From contig ONLU01000002.1 of the NCBI GenBank assembly GCA_900318795.1, positions 1 through 64,000 on the forward strand: a stretch of DNA of 64,000 nucleotides. The letters are read 5' to 3'. Within the stretch, counting starts at the first letter, position 1. Every line of letters begins with the position of its first letter. This document shows positions 1 to 8,359 of the stretch, one piece after another. The notes beneath the pieces were generated by a model. It did not search any database. It was given only the letters and a program-made list of their open reading frames with translations, and was not told where the DNA came from. This stretch comes from an uncultured Prevotellaceae bacterium. GTDB taxonomy: Bacteria; Bacteroidota; Bacteroidia; Bacteroidales; Bacteroidaceae. Made by a program: the position numbers and the translations under genes.

Positions 1-6
1 TTGCTG

Positions 7-14
7 CAAAAGTA
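7..14 (-). promoter_or_regulatory. TAnnTTTG promoter element reading out of the window
   Basis: Read on the minus strand this is TACTTTTG, the Bacteroidetes -7 element, followed by GCAGCAA. It points left, so a gene probably starts just beyond the window edge. The AT-rich gap to the stop of the methylase at 55 holds nothing else. Confidence 0.6.
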
Positions 15-54
15 CGAATTTCTTTTTACTTTACACTCTTTTTCCTACATTTTT

Positions 55-3000
55 TTATTCTTCATTTAGTTCATCACCCATACGATACTTGATGTCGTAA
101 TTGATGATGAAGTCGAGTTCTTCTTCTGTAAAGCCGTAATGTTTCGCAAGGACTTTGTCTATCTCGTCGATGATGGGCTTTGACTTACGTACATAATATT
201 GCTTTTGTGATACAATTCCATGCCCAGTTTGAACATTTTTAATTATCGCATTCTTTTCTAACGAGTGTTCGTATTTTTTTCCTATCTCTTTTAATATTTC
301 TATTATCAAATTAGAAAGATTGGATAGTCTAAAACCAAAAATTTGGTAATCACCCAGATTAAACATATCAAAATGAGATGAATAGTACCACCAAAAGACA
401 TCACTACTTACAGAGGAAATAATCACATATCTATCAATATCATTGAATGTTACTCTTTTTTCACTACTATTTCCAGTTCCAAACGGTTTGTCAAGGAATA
501 TTTTCCAATATCTCCCACCTGCAGACCTATAATCCATTTCATTACTACTTGCTTTATTTGAGCTTTTGAAAAATGATATAGCATTATTAGTATAGAACTT
601 CAATAGTATCGCAAGTTCAATATCACTAGATAATTTTAATATTGAGGAGGTAAGATTCAATATTTCTCTAGAATGCTTCGTATATTTAATGCCTTTAAAC
701 AAAAGATTCCTATTTTCTGAAAGCCAACGGTTGATCTTTGTTGAGTGAAGACCCGATTGTGTGTTTTTTGATATGATTTCAACTATCAGTCTTTGATCCA
801 CGCCTTCAAAGAGGCCACTTGGTCTTTCATCGAAACATGATATCCATACAGAATTGTTACTTGGATTTTTTATTATGTTTTGTAAAGAAGCCATTCTTGT
901 TGTATTAATTGATGGCAAAGGAACTATAAGGCCAATGTTTCCATTTGTTGCAGAAATAACAAAGGTCCTTTCTGCTACAAATGCATGTAAGTTACCACAA
1001 TCTAACGTTTTATACAGAGACGAGCTCAACTTGTAGATAGACATAACTTTCTTATACTCCACATACGGTGGATTGCCGATAATCACATCAAAACCCTTAT
1101 TGCCATTGATGATGTCGTAATATTCTGCGAGCCAATGGAAAGGCTGATGAGATTTGAGCCAATCATCATATTTCAATGAACCTCCAGAAACGGTTGAGGC
1201 ATAGAGTTTCTTGTTCAGCAACTCATCAAGTTTCTTGAGGCGGTTCTTCAATTCCTGTTTGGCATTCTTATAGGTCTCAAGGTCTGAACTCTGCTCTAAC
1301 TGCACCGTCTTGAAGGTTTCATATGCATGAGCAACAATGTCCATTTCTGTATGCACCTTATCCTTGAACTCCATGTTGGCAAACATATCACCATACTGCA
1401 AGTCGTTCTCCAAATCCTCGGCAGTTGCATAACCCACCAGCGTATTGCCACAACGGATATTGAAGTCGATATCAGGCAAGGGGTCTAGACCTAAGTTCGG
1501 ATCACGAGGAACTACATCTACTACTGCCACCATCTTGAGGAACAAGCGGAGTTTGGCTATTTCCGTAGCTTCCACCATGATGTCAACGCCATAGAGATTG
1601 CGCAGGATGATGTTCTTATAGATGAAATAGCGGATGTTGGAGCGATACTTCCCGTTTATCTCTTCCAGTTCTGGGTTGAAGAGATTAGGATTGTCGCTAT
1701 TCCAGCTTTGCATTCTGTCTATACAAACCTCATAAAGCGGTTCGAGGATGTTGAGAGCAGCAAAGAGGAAAGCACCTGAGCCACACGTCGGGTCAAGAAT
1801 GGTGACCTTGCGCAACTGAGCATAGAAGTGCTTTACCAGCAGGTGGTCATCTGTTTGTGCAAGCAGGTCTTGCACAAACTGGCGAATGTCGAGGTTGTAG
1901 GTGATGAAGTCGTTAATCTCCGAGATCTCGCCATTCTCTATCTTTGCCTTGATGTTGGCATAGCGTTGCAGGCGCTCTATGGTTTCACGCCATATCTCTG
2001 TAGGTAGTGCAAAGGCTTCAGGTGTCTTTTCGTTCCAATGGCTGCGACGTTCTAAGAGATTGGGCTTCGTGGTGTCGATACCAACAGCTATCTTTTCAGG
2101 GATCTCCAACCCCTTACCCTTCTTGACTGCATCATAGATATAGGTATCACCACTCTCACGAAGGAACTGCCACACAGCCCCATTGGTCTTGAAAGGCTTC
2201 TCGTCCATCTTCTTAGTCGCATCCATCAGGAACGGCAGAATGGTGTTACGACCAATATACTCCGTAATGTCTTCCTTGGTGTAGTAAGCTCCCATCTGAG
2301 CTCTATCGTTGATGTACTGCTCGAAGATATAACCCAAGACATCAGGATTGATGTCCTTTCCGCTGGCTGTCAAGCGATCGTCCAAGTGCCAATGCCACTG
2401 GTCAAAGAAGGCAAACAGGCTCTCAAAGGCTTCATCAGCAATGTCGAGCGTAGGATATTTCTCTTCTAGTTCGTGAATGCTGAACATACCACCGTTCAGA
2501 TAAGGTATACGTCCATACTTCTGTACGAAGTCCTGCTGATGACGTGGAGAATTCAGTCCGTCGTGGAACAGACTGACCAGGAAACCACGATAGAAGGAAT
2601 CGTAGAAATGGCCCTCGCCCTTCTCGCTCTTCACCCAAGCCAACTTGTCGCGCAGGTAGTTGGGGTTCAGATTGAGGAAACCTTTCTTCTGAATGAAGTA
2701 GCAGAACATCAGTCGATTGAGCATGACAGAGGTGTACCACTGCTTGTTGCGGTTCTTCTTGAGGTCCGTTATCTCGTCGTCTATACCTGTAATGTACTTG
2801 GCGAAGTTGGTATGCTCTTTGCGGAAGCCTGTATAGAAGTCCTTGGTTATCTTCTCTGAGTTGACGATGAAACCAGCCTGCACCTTTTCCTTTACATCCA
2901 TGATGGTGGTTCGCTCGTCAAGGTCGAAACAAAGGTCTTCCATCTTCTCAAAGAGGAAGTCGGCCTTTTGGGCTGATTCATATTCAACCAGCACCAAGTC

Positions 3001-3324
3001 GCGTTTCTCTACTTTCTTCACAGGCACCACCCAAAGGTGATGCTCCGAATGAGGCAGATGGTAGATGCAGATATAGTCGTTGGCAGTCCGACGCAGACGG
3101 GTGTCAATCTTCTTACACATCGAAGAAGAGGGTATGTCTTGAACCTCACACGTTAAAACCTGGAAACCACTACGGTCTGCTATCTGCTGAAACTCATAGA
3201 CGCAGTCTTCTATCGTGATGTCAAACGTCGTCTGTCCCTTGGGATTGTTCCATCCCATTTCACGGATAAATAACTCCTTGAAGTTACTCTCGCTGATATA
3301 CTGAATGAATGTTCGCTTGTTCAT
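55..3324 (-). CDS. Eco57I-class N6-adenine DNA methyltransferase of a restriction/defence operon
   Basis: The 1089-residue protein has the order seen in type IIG and PglX-like enzymes. The N-terminal half is helical and ends in a conserved region with GAYYTKEDI. SAM-binding motif I is DPTCGSGAF near residue 508, and the catalytic motif IV is NPPYV near residue 750. The last third would be the target-recognition domain. Such enzymes methylate the N6 of adenine in a short asymmetric site. No PD-(D/E)XK nuclease motif is obvious, so cleavage would come from the PLD domain of the neighbouring helicase. It is the last gene of the operon and its start overlaps the end of the preceding reading frame by 41 bases, which suggests translational coupling. 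Bases about 190-1060 (the recognition region) are clearly more AT-rich than the gene on either side. Confidence 0.88.
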   Translation of the reverse strand: MNKRTFIQYISESNFKELFIREMGWNNPKGQTTFDITIEDCVYEFQQIADRSGFQVLTCEVQDIPSSSMCKKIDTRLRRTANDYICIYHLPHSEHHLWVVPVKKVEKRDLVLVEYESAQKADFLFEKMEDLCFDLDERTTIMDVKEKVQAGFIVNSEKITKDFYTGFRKEHTNFAKYITGIDDEITDLKKNRNKQWYTSVMLNRLMFCYFIQKKGFLNLNPNYLRDKLAWVKSEKGEGHFYDSFYRGFLVSLFHDGLNSPRHQQDFVQKYGRIPYLNGGMFSIHELEEKYPTLDIADEAFESLFAFFDQWHWHLDDRLTASGKDINPDVLGYIFEQYINDRAQMGAYYTKEDITEYIGRNTILPFLMDATKKMDEKPFKTNGAVWQFLRESGDTYIYDAVKKGKGLEIPEKIAVGIDTTKPNLLERRSHWNEKTPEAFALPTEIWRETIERLQRYANIKAKIENGEISEINDFITYNLDIRQFVQDLLAQTDDHLLVKHFYAQLRKVTILDPTCGSGAFLFAALNILEPLYEVCIDRMQSWNSDNPNLFNPELEEINGKYRSNIRYFIYKNIILRNLYGVDIMVEATEIAKLRLFLKMVAVVDVVPRDPNLGLDPLPDIDFNIRCGNTLVGYATAEDLENDLQYGDMFANMEFKDKVHTEMDIVAHAYETFKTVQLEQSSDLETYKNAKQELKNRLKKLDELLNKKLYASTVSGGSLKYDDWLKSHQPFHWLAEYYDIINGNKGFDVIIGNPPYVEYKKVMSIYKLSSSLYKTLDCGNLHAFVAERTFVISATNGNIGLIVPLPSINTTRMASLQNIIKNPSNNSVWISCFDERPSGLFEGVDQRLIVEIISKNTQSGLHSTKINRWLSENRNLLFKGIKYTKHSREILNLTSSILKLSSDIELAILLKFYTNNAISFFKSSNKASSNEMDYRSAGGRYWKIFLDKPFGTGNSSEKRVTFNDIDRYVIISSVSSDVFWWYYSSHFDMFNLGDYQIFGFRLSNLSNLIIEILKEIGKKYEHSLEKNAIIKNVQTGHGIVSQKQYYVRKSKPIIDEIDKVLAKHYGFTEEELDFIINYDIKYRMGDELNEE

Positions 3325-3874
3325 AGTTTATTGGTATTTGAGTCCCATCGAGCAAATGATGGTAGGGTCTTTCTGTGCCCTCCAACAACTGGTAGTTATA
3401 GATGTCGTCGATGGCATACTTCAGTTGCTGTTTCTTGTCTGCATCAAAGAAAAGTGTGGGCGGTTGCTGATAGTAGTGCTCCAAGAGGTCGATGATGCGG
3501 AAACGGGTACTGAAACGATTTCCCAAAATGCCACTTACGCTGGTGGTTTCCTGCTTCATGCCATCAATGGCCTTCTTCACCAGGTCAAAATGGTTTTCCA
3601 AGGGCTCTTGTGCTGGTTCGTTAGCACTACAGGCCATAGCTGCAAGTATCTTCTTCTGCGACTGGCTCACCATCTCTCCTTTTGAGTTGTACCACGTCAG
3701 CACATCATAGTCATTATGTGTCTTGGCGTAAGTGATGACCCCATCTTCGATAGCACTATCAGTCTTCTTGGTGGAATAGATAATGTTGCTGAGTGCAGGA
3801 ATAATCTGTTTCAACTTAGGATTGGCATCGGTGGCATTCTTCCATTTCGTCATCCAGACTGCCGCTTTTCTCAT
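3284..3874 (-). pseudogene. C-terminal domain of the SNF2 helicase, displaced into another reading frame
   Basis: This 196-residue frame starts inside the 3' end of the helicase frame (59-base overlap) and carries sequence that, from my knowledge of the family, belongs to the helicase C-terminus: WKNATDANPKLK, then a stretch ending DVLTWYNSKGEMVSQSQKKI, then a basic region and a helical tail. The helicase frame runs in register as far as SGSLDDE and then ends in an unrelated tail (ECHRCQS). Relatives usually have roughly a dozen acidic/helical residues between those two blocks, so a small deletion that also shifted the frame is the simplest explanation. The internal ATG at 3874 could still allow the domain to be made as a separate polypeptide. 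A sequencing error is possible but would not explain the missing linker. Confidence 0.72.
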
Positions 3875-6548
3875 TATACATATCCTTCAAGTTTTGCTCA
3901 TTTCCCTCGAAGAAAACCTCGTCACTGCCCACGATATTGGCATTCTCATTGATACGGGCATTCAGACGGGTACGCAGACGAATGATGTTTTCAACACCTT
4001 CTGCAGGGAAAAAGGAATAGCAGAAGATTTCTTCTGACTCCTGTCCGATACGATCTACACGACCAGCTCTTTGTATCAATCGGATAATAGCCCAAGGCAA
4101 GTCGTAATTCACAATGACATGAGCATCCTGCAGGTTCTGACCTTCAGAGAGAACATCGGTGGCTATTAGCACTCTTGACTCGTCTGAAGAAGAAACATCT
4201 GCTTTGTTGCTTAAAGGCGAGAAACGCTCCACGATAGCGGTAGGATTCTTGCTGCCACCTGTCGCTCTGTCAATATGGGTAAAGCCACGTTTGCGCAACT
4301 GGCAATAGATATAATTGGCAGTATCAGAATACTGAGTAAACACCAGTACCTTATCGCTTTTGTGCGTCTTGTTAAGCAGAGTTTCCAGTTCATTCAGTTT
4401 CTGGTCTGTCTGAGCATCCCATTTGCCACAAAGAAGAATCATCTTAATAATCTGTTCACAGTCCTGCTTCAGGTGCTGTTTGAGAGTTCGCTTGAAGTAT
4501 GTAGATTCTATCCAGGCAACATTATTCTTCTGGGACAACAGTTCATAATACCTACGGGCTTTCTCCATATAGACTTTCATGTCTGTAGGTATATCTATCA
4601 GGTTGTCGCCCGCCTGGCGATCCTCGTCTTCATGATCGTTGCCAAAGATGTCGTTGATGTCCTCGTCCTCAATCCATTCCTCTGGCAGATTGTTCTCATC
4701 GCCTATAGGCAAAGGAAGCTTGTTCTCAATGGCATAGATAAAAACGGCATTACGCAATATGTGGCGATAAAGCGTCAGGAGGAACGAGAAACCACTAGAG
4801 TCGATACGCTTAAAGAAGGTACTTTTGCAGAACCCCATCATGCGCTGACCTGCGCGACTGAGATTCTCCAACAGATGCTTGTCTGTCGTTGAGGCGTTGG
4901 CTGTCTTGCCTGTATCCTCATATTGTGACAATCCGTAACGAGGCAAGCGAAGTTCCTCCATCATCGAAATCATTTCCTCGGAATAGAGACGACTATATTG
5001 ATCGCCTGGCATTGTGTCAAACTTGATAGCCTTGGGCTTGCGCTCTGGGAAGAAATTCTTCCTGCCATCACGAAATTCCAAATATTTCCGACCTGTAGTC
5101 TCATCCGTCTTAGCGTAGTTCTCTTTGATGAAGGTACGTGTGCGACGAACCAAGAACAGTTTCATCAACTCCTGCCAGTCGTCAAGACTGGTACTTTTCT
5201 CAAAGGCCTTGATGCTACGGATGAACACTTCGCTATGTTTTTGCAGGAAAGCACGGTCGCCTCCTAATTCGCGTATATATTCCTCAGGACGGATACCCAA
5301 GTCGTCATCCTCGCTGATGAATAATTTCAGCTGACTGCTCAGGTCAGAGAAATCCTTGTTGTATGGTGTAGCCGTCAGAAGAAGTACCTTGCAATCTTGT
5401 CTTTCTATGAGTGCCTTGATATTCTGGTAACGCTTGCCTTGTTCGTTACGAAGGTTGTGGCTTTCGTCCACGATAATCAGCCGATAGTAGCGGGCATTGT
5501 CAACGTCGATAGGCTTGGCTATGGACATAATATCCGCTTTCAAGTCATAACGCTTGCGATACTTGTCCCACATGTCCTGCAAGTTGGCAGGGCAGATGAT
5601 AAGCGTACTGCTGGCGTAGGTCATCTCATAGATTTTGGCAATAGCACAGGCGGTTATCGTCTTACCAAGTCCTACGACATCACCTATCATGGCTCCACCT
5701 CGTTTTTCGTTATTCAGATGGCGAGCAGCTATTTTTACTGCTGTTTGCTGAAAATCGAACAGTTCATGTTGAAACTCCGGAGGTAATGTGAATTCCTTCA
5801 CACCACTACGGGCATCAGCAGAGAGGTGATATGCAGTCTTCAAATAAATATAATATGGGGGTATAACTTCTGCACCAGCCCAACTGTTGTCAATAGCATC
5901 TATCAACTCTTTGGTAATGTCAATACAGAAACGGTCGTTCCATCTATTATCAAACCATTCTTCTAATGCTTCCAAATCACGATTATTCTCTATATCGGCA
6001 TCAAGCTCTCCGTTTTTGGTCAGCCCAGAATACGTCAGGTTACTACTACCAAGGATAGCAGAAATCTTGTTGCGACTGGAATCGGGACTATAGGCTAAAT
6101 AGAGTTTTGCATGGAGCGGATGGGCTACATAGAGCTTTACACAGACTTTGTTTTCTTTCAGCTGGGCAGATAGTCTTCTCAGCGTCCATTCATCACGCTT
6201 TGTCGGCATTCCAAGTAGCAATTGTTTCTTGAAATCACGGGCTATCTCAAGTTTACACTGCTGAACGTAGGCTGCATCAGGTATGACCTGATCAGAATAG
6301 AATTGACGAACCAGGTCTTCGTCAGGTTGATGCATACCAATGAGCAGCCTGCAGTATCGATACTCTTGCTTGTCATTTTCAAAAATATAATCACCTGAAA
6401 TCTGGTCAATTTGATTTACCACCAAGTCCCATCCACGCAGGTTAAAGTAGCCTACGCAGAAATCCACACGTTTGATACCTACATCCGTAATAAGGTCTTG
6501 TAGGCCATTCACGAATTTTGACTCTATGTTGTCATAGATCCTTGCCAT
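3816..6548 (-). CDS. PLD-nuclease/SNF2-family helicase, C-terminally truncated by a frame break
   Basis: The start is set at MARIYDNIESK, where relatives begin; an in-frame extension to 6605 reads into leader sequence. An N-terminal phospholipase D-like domain has HAKLYL near residue 145 followed by GSSNLT, the single HKD half expected for a dimeric PLD nuclease. The SF2 motor follows: Walker A GDVVGLGKT near 288, VDESHN near 358, LTATPYN, and motif VI QRAGRVDRIGQ near 826. These proteins pair with N6-methylases in restriction-like or DISARM-like defence loci; here the methylase is two frames downstream. The likely role is ATP-driven translocation and cleavage of unmodified DNA. The frame stops soon after LDDE, and the C-terminal domain continues in another frame at 3874-3284, so the full enzyme is probably not made as one chain. 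Confidence 0.85.
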   Translation of the reverse strand: MARIYDNIESKFVNGLQDLITDVGIKRVDFCVGYFNLRGWDLVVNQIDQISGDYIFENDKQEYRYCRLLIGMHQPDEDLVRQFYSDQVIPDAAYVQQCKLEIARDFKKQLLLGMPTKRDEWTLRRLSAQLKENKVCVKLYVAHPLHAKLYLAYSPDSSRNKISAILGSSNLTYSGLTKNGELDADIENNRDLEALEEWFDNRWNDRFCIDITKELIDAIDNSWAGAEVIPPYYIYLKTAYHLSADARSGVKEFTLPPEFQHELFDFQQTAVKIAARHLNNEKRGGAMIGDVVGLGKTITACAIAKIYEMTYASSTLIICPANLQDMWDKYRKRYDLKADIMSIAKPIDVDNARYYRLIIVDESHNLRNEQGKRYQNIKALIERQDCKVLLLTATPYNKDFSDLSSQLKLFISEDDDLGIRPEEYIRELGGDRAFLQKHSEVFIRSIKAFEKSTSLDDWQELMKLFLVRRTRTFIKENYAKTDETTGRKYLEFRDGRKNFFPERKPKAIKFDTMPGDQYSRLYSEEMISMMEELRLPRYGLSQYEDTGKTANASTTDKHLLENLSRAGQRMMGFCKSTFFKRIDSSGFSFLLTLYRHILRNAVFIYAIENKLPLPIGDENNLPEEWIEDEDINDIFGNDHEDEDRQAGDNLIDIPTDMKVYMEKARRYYELLSQKNNVAWIESTYFKRTLKQHLKQDCEQIIKMILLCGKWDAQTDQKLNELETLLNKTHKSDKVLVFTQYSDTANYIYCQLRKRGFTHIDRATGGSKNPTAIVERFSPLSNKADVSSSDESRVLIATDVLSEGQNLQDAHVIVNYDLPWAIIRLIQRAGRVDRIGQESEEIFCYSFFPAEGVENIIRLRTRLNARINENANIVGSDEVFFEGNEQNLKDMYNEKSGSLDDEMEECHRCQS

Positions 6549-6620
6549 ATCTGCATTAATAGTCTTAGGAGCGAAAGGACTATCTCGGAGAAAATGGGTT
6601 ATCAACTAAGAACCTCAGGA

Positions 6621-6875
6621 CATAATAAAAGCGTGAATCGCCCTTATCAATGTCCCAAGGTCCTAGGAAAACCCATTGTATAGATAAGTCCAGTCCACGC
6701 TATCGCGCAGACGCTGGCACTTATTCGATTATACAATGTCGATTGAATTTCCTAGGTTCAGGGACATCACCGAATATAGCACTAACGCTATGTTTATTCC
6801 ACAAAAATCGCACTGCCACCCTGCACTCAGGGATTCATGCCGAAGCATGGGCTGTCTACAGCTATTGGGCGTACT
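6621..6875 (-). ncRNA. Structured RNA leader, copy 1 (unknown class)
   Basis: The RNA would start just after the promoter at 6881-6888 and end about 70 bases before the helicase start. Nested helices are directly visible (plus coordinates): AGCGT 6630-6634 with 6785-6789; ATGTCCC 6650-6656 with 6761-6767; CCTAGGAAA 6662-6670 with 6748-6756; CATTGTATA 6674-6682 with 6730-6738; ATAAGT 6684-6689 with 6719-6724; CCAG 6690-6693 with 6714-6717. The apical loop holds TCCACGCTATCGC (6694-6706), also present in copy 2 at 54690-54917. A 24-base block, 6797-6820, matches copy 2 in 20 positions. Two small hairpins (CCCTG/CAGGG and CATGC/GCATG) lie near the 5' end. It may be a cis-regulatory leader or a separate RNA partner of the operon. 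Confidence 0.8.
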
Positions 6876-6880
6876 TGTTG

Positions 6881-6888
6881 CAAAAGTA
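6881..6888 (-). promoter_or_regulatory. TAnnTTTG promoter of the defence operon
   Basis: Minus strand TACTTTTG, with TTTG about 19 bases upstream. It lies over 300 bases from the helicase start codon; the gap is filled by the structured leader. Confidence 0.75.
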
Positions 6889-7006
6889 CAAAATATTTCC
6901 GAAAACACAAAACTTTCGGGAAATATTTCGCATCTGCCTACTCCAAAGGCTGTCGGATGATGGCGAAATGATTGGCAAGGAATACTCGCATTGAGATTGT
7001 TATATT

Positions 7007-7034
7007 GAAAAACGTTGTTTTTGATTCAACGCTT
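7007..7034 (-). terminator. Terminator after tilS
   Basis: On the minus strand CGTTG/CAACG (7027-7031 with 7013-7017) closes a short hairpin followed by a U-run. It lies just downstream of the tilS stop. Confidence 0.55.
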
Positions 7035-7057
7035 TTCAGGGCAAGACATGAACTCGA

Positions 7058-8359
7058 CTACGGATTATGAAAGGTTAAGGTAAGAACATCGTGGGTATTA
7101 TGGTCTACACGGCAGCGGTTGTCTGTGCGCAGGCCTACAAGCCAGACTATCACCCCGCTGGCATCGACTACGACGAGCTGGCGACGCTTCTCGAAGAGCG
7201 TCATCTTGAGGTCAGTCATCAGGTCGCTCAGCAGTTTACGTCCCTGCATTCCAAAAGGCTGCATGCTATCGCCAGGCTCCACACGGCGAACAGTCAGGGG
7301 GAAGGCCACCTTGTCAGCGTCAAGCGTGACGCGATAGGGATCCTTAGAGGGCTGAAAACCACTGCTGACAACAGTTTCCTTCAGCACGATACGGGCTCCG
7401 TCCTCCATCACATACGTCCCTTCCTCGGGAATGCGGAGCGTTTTCAGCGGTTTCAACGAGGGTTCCACTATCAGCCTGTCGCGGTCCCTCAAGAGGTCGT
7501 AGCCCATAGAAGACGAGAACACCCTACCCGTCTCTGCCGTCAGGATCTGCTGTGCCTGGGTGCCGTTAAAACCGTAGTTTTTGAGCCATTCGAATACTAG
7601 ATACTCACTTGAGCCATATTTAGTCAACAAGCTGAGCTCAAGTATATTATGACGGGCTAAGTCTACGTTAATCGCATCGAGCACCTTCTGGGCCTCAGTC
7701 AGATGGCAGGCCGTCTGCTGAATGTTATCAGAAACAGCTGGATTGAGCGTTTTCAGCAGGGGTAAGAGTTGCAGGCGTACCTTGTTGCGCTGCACGTCAG
7801 CTTCCAGATTGGTGCTGTCTGTCACATAGGGCTGGTGCAGTTGGAGCAGATACTGCTCAATGTCCTCGCGCGACACGCAGAGCAAGGGACGCAGGATGTA
7901 GCCGTTACGCGGCTGGATGCCCGTCAGGCCGCGAAGCCCTGTGCCACGAATGAGGTTCAAAAGCACCGTTTCCACCGAGTCGTCGCGATGGTGAGCCACA
8001 CAGATGCCGTCAGCATCCATGTCCCGACGAAGCTGCTCGAACCAGTGGTAGCGCAACTCGCGCGCAGCCATCTCTATGCTCACCTTGTGCAGCTGGGCGT
8101 ACTCATGGGTGTCGAAATGGGCCTTGTGGAGCGGTATCTGCCGTTCAGCACAAACGGACTCGCAAAAAGCCTCGTCCCGATCAGACTCGCCCCCGCGCAG
8201 ATGGAAGTTACAATGGGCTGCATGGACTCGGAATCCATGTTCGTGCAACAACAAGAGCAAGGCGACACTATCTGCACCTCCGCTTAATGCAACAAGGTAT
8301 AAGCCGTTGTCTTCAAGCAGTTTATGATGGTCTATATATTTACGAACCTTACTCCACAT
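7058..8359 (-). CDS. tilS: tRNA(Ile)-lysidine synthase
   Basis: TilS attaches lysine to C34 of the CAU-anticodon tRNA(Ile) using ATP, changing it to read AUA codons; it is essential and cytoplasmic. The PP-loop ATPase motif SGGADS is at residues 26-31, followed by HCNFHLRGGESDRDE and the HHRDD segment typical of the family. The C-terminal substrate-binding domain is present (EPGDSMQPFGMQGRKLLSDL). The 433-residue length is normal for Bacteroidetes. The start overlaps the end of the RlmI-like gene by 11 bases, so the gene is the last of a three-gene operon with the RNase D-like exonuclease. Confidence 0.95.
   Translation of the reverse strand: MWSKVRKYIDHHKLLEDNGLYLVALSGGADSVALLLLLHEHGFRVHAAHCNFHLRGGESDRDEAFCESVCAERQIPLHKAHFDTHEYAQLHKVSIEMAARELRYHWFEQLRRDMDADGICVAHHRDDSVETVLLNLIRGTGLRGLTGIQPRNGYILRPLLCVSREDIEQYLLQLHQPYVTDSTNLEADVQRNKVRLQLLPLLKTLNPAVSDNIQQTACHLTEAQKVLDAINVDLARHNILELSLLTKYGSSEYLVFEWLKNYGFNGTQAQQILTAETGRVFSSSMGYDLLRDRDRLIVEPSLKPLKTLRIPEEGTYVMEDGARIVLKETVVSSGFQPSKDPYRVTLDADKVAFPLTVRRVEPGDSMQPFGMQGRKLLSDLMTDLKMTLFEKRRQLVVVDASGVIVWLVGLRTDNRCRVDHNTHDVLTLTFHNP

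Noticed and set aside
3816-3874. Programmed frameshift in the helicase
   Set aside because: No slippery heptamer in the right frame or following stem was seen, and the expected linker residues are missing, which points to a deletion.
55-6548. DISARM system
   Set aside because: The methylase and SNF2 helicase fit, but no DrmA or DrmB/DUF1998 protein is present, and PLD is fused rather than separate.
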